A DNA stretch of 7,891 nucleotides from assembly GCA_007132255.1 (NCBI GenBank), contig SLOZ01000080.1, positions 1 through 7,891 on the forward strand. The letters are read 5' to 3'. This document shows, one piece after another, positions 1 through 5,350 of the stretch (position 1 is the first letter of the stretch; each line of letters starts with the position of its first letter). The notes under the pieces are model-generated. The model saw only the letters and a program-made list of their open reading frames with translations. It was not told the origin of the DNA and ran no database searches. Made by a program: the position numbers and the translations under genes. Source of the stretch: Limnochordia bacterium (GTDB taxonomy: Bacteria > Bacillota > Limnochordia > Darwinibacteriales > B1SED10-159).

Positions 1-207
1 ATGAAACTGCCCCTTCCTACTAGATATACATCTTTCATAGATAGTAAATACTATATGTTGAGCGCAGATTCCTGCCGAGTACTCAAAACATTTCTGGAAA
101 AGTTTATCGCAGGCTTGCAGAAACACAAGAACAAAAAGCGGAAGGGCCAGCCATGTGGCGTATTGGTAAAGCAGTTATCTGTGAGGACCAGTTCAGCCTT
201 CGTGTGC
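1..207. other. Intergenic region downstream of sfsA, no supported gene
   Basis: I see no credible gene here. Open frames exist on both strands, but they overlap the 3' end of sfsA and resemble no family I know. There is no clear GC hairpin with a T-tract that would end sfsA transcription. The visible structure is an AT-rich palindrome at 41-54 and the 9-mer TTCCTACTA at 14-22, which recurs in the perR operator region. Together they suggest, weakly, the control region of a leftward gene lying outside the window. Confidence 0.5.
41..54. repeat. AT-rich palindrome, possible operator
   Basis: This is a perfect inverted repeat, ATAGTA-AA-TACTAT. Its half-site letters (TACTAT, TAGTA) also occur in the inverted repeat over the perR -10 box at 1370-1383, though in the opposite arrangement. 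It could be a second binding site for the same regulator, but no well-formed promoter accompanies it and the adjacent gene is outside the window. Confidence 0.3.
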
Positions 208-927
208 TTAGTTAGGTTCGCGATGCTCAACAGGTATAGGCCGAACACCGTAGATGCCCGTTTCGTCCATCACACTTTCCAAAGCAATCAACGTAACTCC
301 GGCCTGTACCGCTTTTCGCACGGCTACTGCAAACAACGGATCCTGCTCGGCGTGGGGGGAAAAGCTTGCGGCATCCTGCCGCTGAATGACAAAAACGATC
401 AAGCTCTCCCAGCCAGCCCTTGAGGCCTCTGCCAGTTCGAGAACGTGCTTGGTACCGCGCGTGGTGGGTGAATCAGGGAACAGAGCCAACTGGTCGCGCA
501 CCAACGTAACCGACTTCACTTCGATAAGCATGCCTTCATCAAGGGCAGCAAAGTCCAACCGGCTTTGGCCAAAGGGTACTTCCCTACGAAGTCTTGCGAT
601 GCCTTCTAACTCCTGCATTAGGTGGTTCTGCCAGAGCTTCCACACGAGGCGATTTGGCATGAGCGAGTCCACGCAAACCAACACATCGTGTTCTGTTTTG
701 GTTAAGAGCAGTTGGCCAGCGGTTTTCCGGGTCCTGCCGTCACTAAAGGGGCGCCAAGCCACCGGTGCACCAACGCAAAATAACTCGCTCATTCGTCCCG
801 AACTAGGGACATGAACGGCGAGCTTTTTTTGGCGCCAAAGGATCGTGGCAGAAAATCGATTGTTGCGCTCCAAGAACGTTCCCCATTCCAGTGACGGGAA
901 CGCGATGAGCGGAGCTATCTGAGTCAT
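208..927 (-). CDS. sfsA: SfsA family protein (sugar fermentation stimulation protein homolog)
   Basis: The protein is 239 residues; E. coli SfsA is 234. Family landmarks are visible in order: the N-terminal FLERNNRFSA-type segment (residues 18-27), HVPSSGRM (39-46), NRL (92-94), SRLDF (122-126), IEVKSVTL (135-142), FPDSPTTRGTKH (150-161) and SFSPH (188-192). Asp125 with Glu136-x-Lys138 forms a PD-(D/E)XK nuclease-like core. SfsA was named for promoting maltose use in E. coli and is reported to bind DNA; its real role is unsettled. An ATG at 972 would add 15 residues unlike the family and overlap perR by 35 bases, so I chose the ATG at 927. That ATG lies 10 bases after the perR stop but has no strong Shine-Dalgarno, which suggests translational coupling to perR. 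The identification is solid and the start is likely. Confidence 0.9.
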   Translation of the reverse strand: MTQIAPLIAFPSLEWGTFLERNNRFSATILWRQKKLAVHVPSSGRMSELFCVGAPVAWRPFSDGRTRKTAGQLLLTKTEHDVLVCVDSLMPNRLVWKLWQNHLMQELEGIARLRREVPFGQSRLDFAALDEGMLIEVKSVTLVRDQLALFPDSPTTRGTKHVLELAEASRAGWESLIVFVIQRQDAASFSPHAEQDPLFAVAVRKAVQAGVTLIALESVMDETGIYGVRPIPVEHREPN

Positions 928-937
928 GGACTGCTGT

Positions 938-1339
938 TTAGTTCTGAGCCCGACAGTGGCCGCAGACGCCATAAAATTCCAGGCGATGGTGGGTTATTTC
1001 GGCACCAATACTGTCACCGACGGATTTCTCCAAAGAGTCCTGCACTGGCAAGTCTAGGTCCGTAACATCACCGCATTCTTCGCAGACAAAATGGTAATGG
1101 TTGTCAGCGAAACCATCAAAGCGACTGTAGGTACTACCATACGATAATTCTAGAGCCTCGCCCATTTCGGTTAATGTTTTAAGATTACGGTATATAGTAC
1201 CCAAGCTTACGTTGGGCATTTCTTTACGAACTTCTTGGTATACCCAGTCTGCGGTTGGATGCGTGTGCGTACTGCGCAGTACGCTAAGAATAACTTCGCG
1301 CTGCTTTGTCTTACGGATAAATCCTTTTTTTCCCACCAC
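938..1339 (-). CDS. perR: PerR-type Fur family peroxide-responsive repressor
   Basis: The protein is 133 residues. An N-terminal winged helix (about 7-70) is followed by a dimerisation and metal domain. Against B. subtilis PerR the key residues match at a constant offset of 10. The regulatory-metal ligands are His27, Asp75, His81, His83 and Asp94. The structural zinc cysteines are Cys86, Cys89, Cys126 and Cys129. Asp75 in SRFD, where Fur proteins usually have Glu, and the HHRLEFYGVC block point to PerR. In that family, Fe(II)-catalysed oxidation of the metal-binding histidines by peroxide releases the repressor from DNA. I chose the GTG at 1339 because AAAGGAG lies 8 bases upstream; starting further upstream would add non-family sequence and cover the promoter. 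sfsA follows 10 bases downstream and is probably cotranscribed. Calling it a generic Fur is possible but less likely. Confidence 0.9.
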   Translation of the reverse strand: MVGKKGFIRKTKQREVILSVLRSTHTHPTADWVYQEVRKEMPNVSLGTIYRNLKTLTEMGEALELSYGSTYSRFDGFADNHYHFVCEECGDVTDLDLPVQDSLEKSVGDSIGAEITHHRLEFYGVCGHCRAQN

Positions 1340-1347
1340 AATTTCCG

Positions 1348-1354
1348 CTCCTTT
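1348..1354 (-). promoter_or_regulatory. Ribosome binding site of perR, fixes the GTG start
   Basis: The minus strand reads AAAGGAG here, 8 bases before the GTG at 1339. This decides the start against the longer open frame that runs up to 1441. Confidence 0.85.
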
Positions 1355-1369
1355 AACAAAAAAAATTCC

Positions 1370-1383
1370 TACTATCTGTAGTA
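1370..1383. promoter_or_regulatory. Inverted repeat over the perR -10 box, probable autoregulatory operator
   Basis: This is an inverted repeat, TACTA-TCTG-TAGTA, flanked by a second pair, AATTC (1364-1368) and GAATT (1386-1390), that is one base out of register. It overlaps the perR -10 hexamer at 1380-1385, where a bound repressor would block RNA polymerase. PerR proteins commonly repress their own gene. The repeat is only loosely like the B. subtilis PerR box (TTATAATnATTATAA), so the assignment is an inference. Confidence 0.55.
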
Positions 1384-1408
1384 TAGAATTAAGAAGTAAC
1401 TTTGTCAA
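1380..1408 (-). promoter_or_regulatory. Sigma-A-type promoter of perR-sfsA
   Basis: On the minus strand a perfect -35 TTGACA (1403-1408) and -10 TATACT (1380-1385) are separated by exactly 17 bases. The perR start lies about 40 bases downstream of the -10. This is the best promoter in the window. Confidence 0.85.
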
Positions 1409-1482
1409 GAATACCCCAAAACCAAAGGAATACGCAGACAAATGCAGTGAATTCGTTGTTTAACTCTGGTCTAAAAAAAAGG

Positions 1483-1511
1483 TTGAAATTCCCTGGTTTA
1501 CGTGGTACTAT
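1483..1511 (+). promoter_or_regulatory. Promoter of the tRNA-Leu gene
   Basis: The -35 TTGAAA (1483-1488) and -10 TACTAT (1506-1511) are separated by 17 bases. The tRNA begins 18 bases after the -10. It is divergent from the perR promoter, and the two -35 boxes are about 75 bases apart. Confidence 0.75.
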
Positions 1512-1529
1512 ATTCAATGTCACGAGTAA

Positions 1530-1615
1530 GCCGAAGTGGTGGAACTGGCAGACACGCACGACTCAAAATCGTGTGGGATTATCCCGTGAGGGTTCGACTC
1601 CCTCCTTCGGCACCA
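1530..1615 (+). tRNA. tRNA-Leu (anticodon CAA)
   Basis: This is a complete class II tRNA of 86 bases. The acceptor stem is GCCGAAG (1530-1536) with CTTCGGC (1605-1611), followed by discriminator A and an encoded CCA (1613-1615). The anticodon stem CACGA/TCGTG (1557-1561, 1569-1573) holds the loop CTCAAAA with anticodon CAA at 1564-1566, reading UUG. The long variable arm has a GGGA/TCCC stem (1575-1585), as expected for leucine. The T arm is GAGGG-TTCGACT-CCCTC (1588-1604). It is a single-tRNA unit with its own promoter and terminator, lying opposite to its neighbours. Confidence 0.97.
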
Positions 1616-1644
1616 TTTATTTATCTCGAATAACTTAGAAGCTG

Positions 1645-1680
1645 AAACGCCCTTGACCAAACGGTCTTGGGCGTTTTTTT
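1645..1680 (+). terminator. Rho-independent terminator of tRNA-Leu
   Basis: The stem is AAACGCCC..GACC / GGTC..GGGCGTTT with a two-base T-T internal mismatch, an AAAC loop and a T-tract ending at 1680. It lies 30 bases after the tRNA. In the minus direction the same hairpin forms downstream of the antiporter gene but has no long U-tract, so it would be a weak terminator for that strand. Confidence 0.9.
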
Positions 1681-1697
1681 GATGTGGTTGCCACATC
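1681..1697. repeat. Perfect hairpin next to the tRNA terminator
   Basis: GATGTGG-TTG-CCACATC is a perfect 7-bp stem with a 3-base loop, directly abutting the T-tract of the tRNA terminator. Read on the minus strand it follows the antiporter gene by about 60 bases and precedes an A-run, then the 1645-1676 hairpin. The two may together end or stabilise the 3' end of the antiporter transcript. Confidence 0.45.
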
Positions 1698-1758
1698 CCA
1701 AGCATCCACTGGCCGCTATGGACGCCTCGGCATCGACCCAGTGCCCTGTGTATGCCAC

Positions 1759-2928
1759 CTACCGTTCGCCTTCCTCTGAACCGGCGATCGTTAACGCTCG
1801 TTTCACCAGAACAGGCCCTACGATCTCAAAGACCACAACAGCTCCTAGGATCAGCGTGGTGATCGTCCCCGGGGCAAACGGAAGCTTCTGCTCAGCAATG
1901 ACCGACAAACCGATGGCTACACCGGCCTGCGGGGTTAGAGCAAAGCCAATGTTCCGCTTCCATGACATGGGCATGTTGGTCAGCTGGGCTCCCAAACGGC
2001 TGCCGATAGCCTTTCCCATAAACCGGGCGCCGATGTAACCAATACCCAAGATTCCCACTGTCGGCAAAACCGAAAAATCTAACTTGAGACCAGCCAATGT
2101 CAAGAACGCAACCAGTATCGGCGCTTCGATTGTTTCAAGCGATCGAAACAAACGTTGTGGGGATGGTGATGCGTTGGCTAGTACGGCTCCGGCCACCATA
2201 GCAGCCAACAATGCAGGCACGTCAAGGATGTCCGCTGCACCCACCGTCACTAAAACACAGCCTAATGCCGTTACCAAGATGACGGATGCATTCTGGGTTT
2301 TGATCGAGATTGCAGTCAAAAAGATACCCGCCAGTCCCCCCAATAGCGAAGCTAGCAGTAAGCTGCGCACCAAGAGCCAGGAAAAGGTAAAAAGGCCAAG
2401 CGATGCCATCGTACCTACCTGCAGGAGACTGACCAGAACACCGAATAAGGCAATGGCCAGCAAATTGTCCAGAGCAACCGTGGTCAAAAGAACGCGACAG
2501 AAACTGCTTTTGCTGGGTACTTCACGAACGCACGCCATGATAGCGCCTGGAGCTGTGGCAATCCCCAAAGTCGCTAACACTAAGGCTAAACTACCCGGAG
2601 CTCCCAGTACGATGGACGTTACGAGAATGAAGGTGAATGTGATTGCGGCTTCGACGATGAATACCCGGCTTATATCGGACCCTAAACGCCGCAGCGTGGA
2701 AATTCGCAGTTCGCCGCCGATGGTCAGCGCAATAATCCCAAGAGCCAGTTGGTTGATGGGTTCTAGTTCATATAAGACATCAGTGGGCAGCAATCCAAGG
2801 ACGGATGGTCCCACCACGATCCCGCCAATCAGGTAACCCGTCACCGACGGCAGCCGAACCCGCTTGGCCAAGAAACCACCACCAGCACCGATGAGCAGTA
2901 CGATCCCTAGTGCTAAAACCTCATTCAC
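1759..2928 (-). CDS. CPA2-type cation:proton antiporter (Kef/NapA-like), membrane domain only
   Basis: The protein is 389 residues and almost wholly hydrophobic, consistent with 11-13 membrane helices. Family signs are: GYLIGGIVVGPSVLG at 31-45 (the early Kef/NapA helix), ATAPGAIMAC at 124-133 (first discontinuous helix), LDNLLAI at 153-159, GARFMGKAIGSRLGA starting near 300, and LTPQAGVAIGL near 330 (second helix pair). Such proteins exchange Na+ or K+ for protons across the cell membrane. No C-terminal TrkA-N/RCK domain is present, so gating may come from the PII-like protein encoded just upstream. The start is a GTG that shares bases with the upstream TGA (GTGA, 4-base overlap). An oddity is Asp154-Asn155 where most relatives carry Asp-Asp. 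The family is sure; the transported ion is not known. Confidence 0.9.
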   Translation of the reverse strand: MNEVLALGIVLLIGAGGGFLAKRVRLPSVTGYLIGGIVVGPSVLGLLPTDVLYELEPINQLALGIIALTIGGELRISTLRRLGSDISRVFIVEAAITFTFILVTSIVLGAPGSLALVLATLGIATAPGAIMACVREVPSKSSFCRVLLTTVALDNLLAIALFGVLVSLLQVGTMASLGLFTFSWLLVRSLLLASLLGGLAGIFLTAISIKTQNASVILVTALGCVLVTVGAADILDVPALLAAMVAGAVLANASPSPQRLFRSLETIEAPILVAFLTLAGLKLDFSVLPTVGILGIGYIGARFMGKAIGSRLGAQLTNMPMSWKRNIGFALTPQAGVAIGLSVIAEQKLPFAPGTITTLILGAVVVFEIVGPVLVKRALTIAGSEEGER

Positions 2929-3275
2929 TGATCATCAGCCCCTGGTTCTGGCATTCCCAAGCAGCGTTCTACCGGCAGAACAAAGACCAACCCCGAGTCT
3001 GGTTGATGTAACCCACCCAAGACATCATCGATAACTTGGATGGCCTTGTCCAGTTTGTCTTCATCGCGCATCAGTGAGAATAGGGTTCGGCTGTTCCCGG
3101 CGTTTTCAATTCCCATTTCCGCAAAGGGAGTAAAAAACGGTACATGGTCGGCGATCATGTGAGCCATCCCCGAACTTTCCAGAATGGTGGCGCCGCGGAC
3201 ATCAATTTCCAAAAAGCCATCCAGAATATCCACAACTTTGTCGGGGTCGTTAACGACAGCTACCAAGAGTTTCAT
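2925..3275 (-). CDS. PII-like small regulatory protein
   Basis: The protein is 116 residues with the beta-alpha-beta pattern of the PII/CutA ferredoxin-like fold. MKLLVAVVN (1-9) is followed by a helix (11-24), a strand GATILESSGM (28-37), a long loop with HVPFFTP (44-50) at the T-loop position, a strand RTLFSLM (63-69), a helix (73-87) and a final strand GLVFVLPVERCLGM (95-108). The closing G-x-x-F-x-L-P-V-x-x-x-x-G block is typical of PII-like proteins coded beside transporters. It has no recognisable uridylylation tyrosine motif of GlnB. It overlaps both neighbours by 4 bases (ATGA upstream, GTGA downstream) and has a GGAGGG site 7 bases before its ATG. By analogy with GlnK and SbtB it probably binds a small ligand and gates the antiporter; ligand and target are inferred. 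Confidence 0.75.
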   Translation of the reverse strand: MKLLVAVVNDPDKVVDILDGFLEIDVRGATILESSGMAHMIADHVPFFTPFAEMGIENAGNSRTLFSLMRDEDKLDKAIQVIDDVLGGLHQPDSGLVFVLPVERCLGMPEPGADDQ

Positions 3276-3796
3276 CGCGAACCCTCCATCTCAGATGCTT
3301 TTCCCATGACAAACCCAGTTTTGAGAGTGTACAGGCGCTGCAGACTAGGGTCTTCGTTCATGTGCGCCGCTTCTACTTGGCCGACAAACAGCATGTGATC
3401 ACCGGTGACCATCTGTGAGTACAGCGTACATTCAAAGTTAGCCACGGCATCCGTCAATAGTATGCCATTGACTTTGGAGGCAGGCATGCGCCTGAGGGGC
3501 CGTTCCCCAAACTTGTTCAAATCGCGACCTGAATGGGTTCCGTAGAACAAACATTCAGCGGCCATTTCATGATTCGGAAAGCATAAAACGAATTCTTTAG
3601 CGTTCTCCAAGAGCTCCCGTGAATGGTGAGTCAGGGCCACGGCCATAGCCAACAGCGGCGGCCGCTGCGAAGTGATCATAGTCCAACCCAGCGTGATGGG
3701 GTTATCCACTCCCCGTTCATCGCGGACAATGGCCAGCGCCACTCCCTCAGGATACTTTCTCGCTATGGCTTGTTCAAAACGAACTGGTCTCTGCAT
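3272..3796 (-). CDS. Flavin reductase-like / flavoredoxin-type FMN-binding protein
   Basis: The protein is 174 residues and fits the flavin reductase-like, FMN-binding split-barrel family. Visible signs are ITLGWTMITSQRPPLLAMAV (34-53), HSRELL (58-63) with EFVLCFP (68-74), and SGRDLNKF (89-96), which aligns with the SGRDxDKF stretch of flavoredoxins. A late segment, CTLYSQMVTGDHMLFVGQV (123-141), fits the D/H-x-x-x-x-G-x-V part of the barrel. Such proteins bind FMN and pass electrons from NAD(P)H or reduced carriers. I chose the ATG at 3796 because AGGAG lies 8 bases upstream; a longer start at 3901 would read through the terminator hairpin. It opens the cassette and overlaps the PII-like gene by 4 bases. 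No redox partner is coded nearby, so its physiological role is open. Confidence 0.82.
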   Translation of the reverse strand: MQRPVRFEQAIARKYPEGVALAIVRDERGVDNPITLGWTMITSQRPPLLAMAVALTHHSRELLENAKEFVLCFPNHEMAAECLFYGTHSGRDLNKFGERPLRRMPASKVNGILLTDAVANFECTLYSQMVTGDHMLFVGQVEAAHMNEDPSLQRLYTLKTGFVMGKASEMEGSR

Positions 3797-3816
3797 CGTG
3801 ATCGCTCCTTTCCAGT

Positions 3817-3839
3817 AAAAAAAGAGAGCTTTCGCTCTC
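3817..3839 (-). terminator. Rho-independent terminator between the HypE-like gene and the flavin reductase gene
   Basis: On the minus strand GAGAGC-GAAA-GCTCTC is followed at once by seven T. The 6-bp stem has a GNRA tetraloop. It probably ends the transcript coming from pfkA-pyk-fxsA. Its T-tract ends only about 10 bases before the AGGAG of the flavin reductase gene, so a transcript of that gene either starts very close to this point or passes through this hairpin. Confidence 0.85.
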
Positions 3840-3878
3840 AACTCATGTCTACTGTGCTCCACAACATCACGATTCGAC

Positions 3879-3902
3879 GATGGGCCGCAGCCACGGCCCA
3901 TC
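3879..3902. repeat. Strong GC-rich hairpin in the leader of the flavin reductase gene
   Basis: GATGGGCCG and CGGCCCATC form a perfect 9-bp stem around a 6-base loop, 17 bases after the stop codon of the HypE-like gene. It lies about 40 bases upstream (minus strand) of the terminator at 3817-3839. On the minus strand it lacks a T-tract. It could protect the 3' end of the upstream mRNA or be part of a leader structure. Confidence 0.6.
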
Positions 3903-3919
3903 TTTGGTTTGTCAGGGGT

Positions 3920-4903
3920 TCAATGCTCTCTGAGGAACCGCCACAGTTCATCCTCAATGCTGTCTGTTATAGTTTCAATCGTACCATCGGTATTGTCGAA
4001 GGTCACACCAGCTTCGCCGTCTTGAACCGTACCAATGACAGAAGCCGAGATGTCTAGTTGACGTAGATGCGTCACCAAATCATCCCCACGGGCTGCTGCA
4101 ATAAGCATAGCTCCCGATGAGAGCAGCTTTAAGGGATTCAGGCGCAATTGTCGGCAAATCCGCTCAGTAAGCGGAAGAATGGGAACAGCATCAGCGGCGA
4201 TTCGCATGGCTACCTTGGACGCCCTGGACATCTCCCAAGCGGCTCCAGCAATCCCAGCTTCGGTTACATCGTGCATAGCATTGACACCAAACTTCGCCGC
4301 AGCCAGGCCTTCGGGAATGACACTTAACATCGAGCGCAGTTCCCGTTCATCGTTCTCGGTCACAAAACCAAGTTCGGCGGCAAAATCCTGGATCAGTACC
4401 AAGGAGCCCTCAATGCCTGCTGTCTTCGTAAGAACCAAGTGATCACCGGGCTGAGCGCCTGAAGATGTAACAAAGCTGGTTTTCGGCGCTCGACCGACGG
4501 CAGTCAATGAGATAACCGGGTCCAAGACTCGGGATGTTACTTCCGTGTGACCACCCAGCACTTCGATACCCAATGTCTTTGCCTCAGATGTGATTTCCTC
4601 CATAATGGAGGCAATCATGCTGGCAGTATGCGATTCCGGAACCAAAAGCAGGACCTGAACACCCACTGGGGAAGCACCGCTGGCAGCGATGTCGTTGCAG
4701 GCCACGTGCACAGCTAACTGACCCGCACCTTTGAAGGCTCCTGTGATGGGGTCGGTGGAGAGCACGCAGACTTCATCACCAAAATCAATGACTGCGCAAT
4801 CTTCCCCCAGACCAGCATGGACCAACACATCGTCGCGGCGAAATCCTACCTTATCCAGAACCAGAGCCTGCAGCTGCGAGGCCTTCAACTTACCGACTTT
4901 CAA
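3920..4903 (-). CDS. AIR synthase-related protein (HypE/PurM-like ATP-binding fold)
   Basis: The protein is 327 residues with the two-domain PurM/HypE/SelD/ThiL layout. The N-terminal domain carries GEDCAVIDFG (33-42), LSTDPITGA (48-56), HVACNDIAASGASP (66-79) and LGGHTEVT (116-123). The C-terminal domain carries HDVTEAGIAGAAWE (211-224) and LSSGAMLIAA (261-270). Family members bind ATP and metal through the acidic N-terminal loops. HypE itself dehydrates a thiocarboxamide on its C-terminal cysteine to make the hydrogenase CN ligand; this protein ends in REH with no terminal Cys and no hyp genes nearby, so it is not a standard HypE and the substrate is unknown. The start is a TTG at 4903, giving the family-like MKVGKL opening, with AGGAAGG 11 bases upstream; starting earlier would overlap fxsA. 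It follows fxsA by 20 bases. Confidence 0.8.
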   Translation of the reverse strand: MKVGKLKASQLQALVLDKVGFRRDDVLVHAGLGEDCAVIDFGDEVCVLSTDPITGAFKGAGQLAVHVACNDIAASGASPVGVQVLLLVPESHTASMIASIMEEITSEAKTLGIEVLGGHTEVTSRVLDPVISLTAVGRAPKTSFVTSSGAQPGDHLVLTKTAGIEGSLVLIQDFAAELGFVTENDERELRSMLSVIPEGLAAAKFGVNAMHDVTEAGIAGAAWEMSRASKVAMRIAADAVPILPLTERICRQLRLNPLKLLSSGAMLIAAARGDDLVTHLRQLDISASVIGTVQDGEAGVTFDNTDGTIETITDSIEDELWRFLREH

Positions 4904-4923
4904 AAACGTCCACACCTTCCTGC

Positions 4924-5316
4924 TTACCTGCGATAAATGTACACACTTCCCGTTGCCATATAGTGACGCAGCCGCTCCACCAAAAACCGGCGCCACAGTG
5001 CTCGCGTTCCAGGTAGAAGAAACGACAGGCCTAGGGCATCCGTAAGGAAGCCTGGTGTCAGCAGCGTCAAACCGCCAATTAGGACCATGACGCCATCAAG
5101 GAGAGCTTCACCCGGCAGTTGCCCACTTTGCGTTTCCATCTGCAGTCGACGCAAGACAACAAAACCCTGCAGCTTTGTGAGCCAAGCACCGACCACACCA
5201 GTGACCAACACCAATGCCACGGTGGCCAAGCCTCCGATTCGACTGCCTATCTCGATCAACACAAATAACTCCACGATGGGCACCACCGTGAACAGCAGTA
5301 GAAGTTTCCAAAACAT
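4924..5316 (-). CDS. fxsA: FxsA family inner membrane protein
   Basis: The protein is 130 residues. It opens with a hydrophobic helix (2-22) containing the typical P-x-x-E-L-F/x-x-I-E-I-G pattern (PIVELFVLIEIG, 13-24), then a second helix GGLATVALVLVTGVVGAWL (28-46). A cytoplasmic stretch with LQGFVVLRRLQ (49-59) follows, then a third hydrophobic region GVMVLIGGLTLLTPGFLTDALG (75-96), where LTPGFLTD is a strong family mark, and a short final segment. E. coli FxsA is 158 residues and, when overproduced, relieves phage T7 exclusion by the F plasmid; the normal role is unknown. The shorter length reflects a short C-terminal tail. It sits 34 bases after pyk and 20 before the HypE-like gene, so it is probably part of the pyk operon. 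The Shine-Dalgarno (AAGGCGGG) is moderate. Confidence 0.92.
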   Translation of the reverse strand: MFWKLLLLFTVVPIVELFVLIEIGSRIGGLATVALVLVTGVVGAWLTKLQGFVVLRRLQMETQSGQLPGEALLDGVMVLIGGLTLLTPGFLTDALGLSFLLPGTRALWRRFLVERLRHYMATGSVYIYRR

Positions 5317-5350
5317 AGAATCCCGCCTTACTTTTCTCTATGAACGCCTG

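Noticed and set aside
51..248. Minus-strand open frame of 65 codons after sfsA
   Set aside because: It overlaps the sfsA end in another frame, has low-complexity composition and no convincing ribosome binding site.
1..423. Plus-strand open frame of 140 codons
   Set aside because: It runs antiparallel over the 3' part of sfsA, resembles no family and has no ribosome binding site in view.
2084..2836. Plus-strand open frame of 250 codons
   Set aside because: It is the antisense of the antiporter gene; its Ser/Thr/Ala/Lys-rich composition is the mirror of hydrophobic codons.
3797..3901. Longer start of the flavin reductase at 3901
   Set aside because: It would translate through the terminator hairpin and ignore the well-placed AGGAG before the ATG at 3796.
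3797..3919. FMN riboswitch before the flavin reductase gene
   Set aside because: The leader is short and lacks the conserved multi-helix FMN core; only two simple hairpins are visible.
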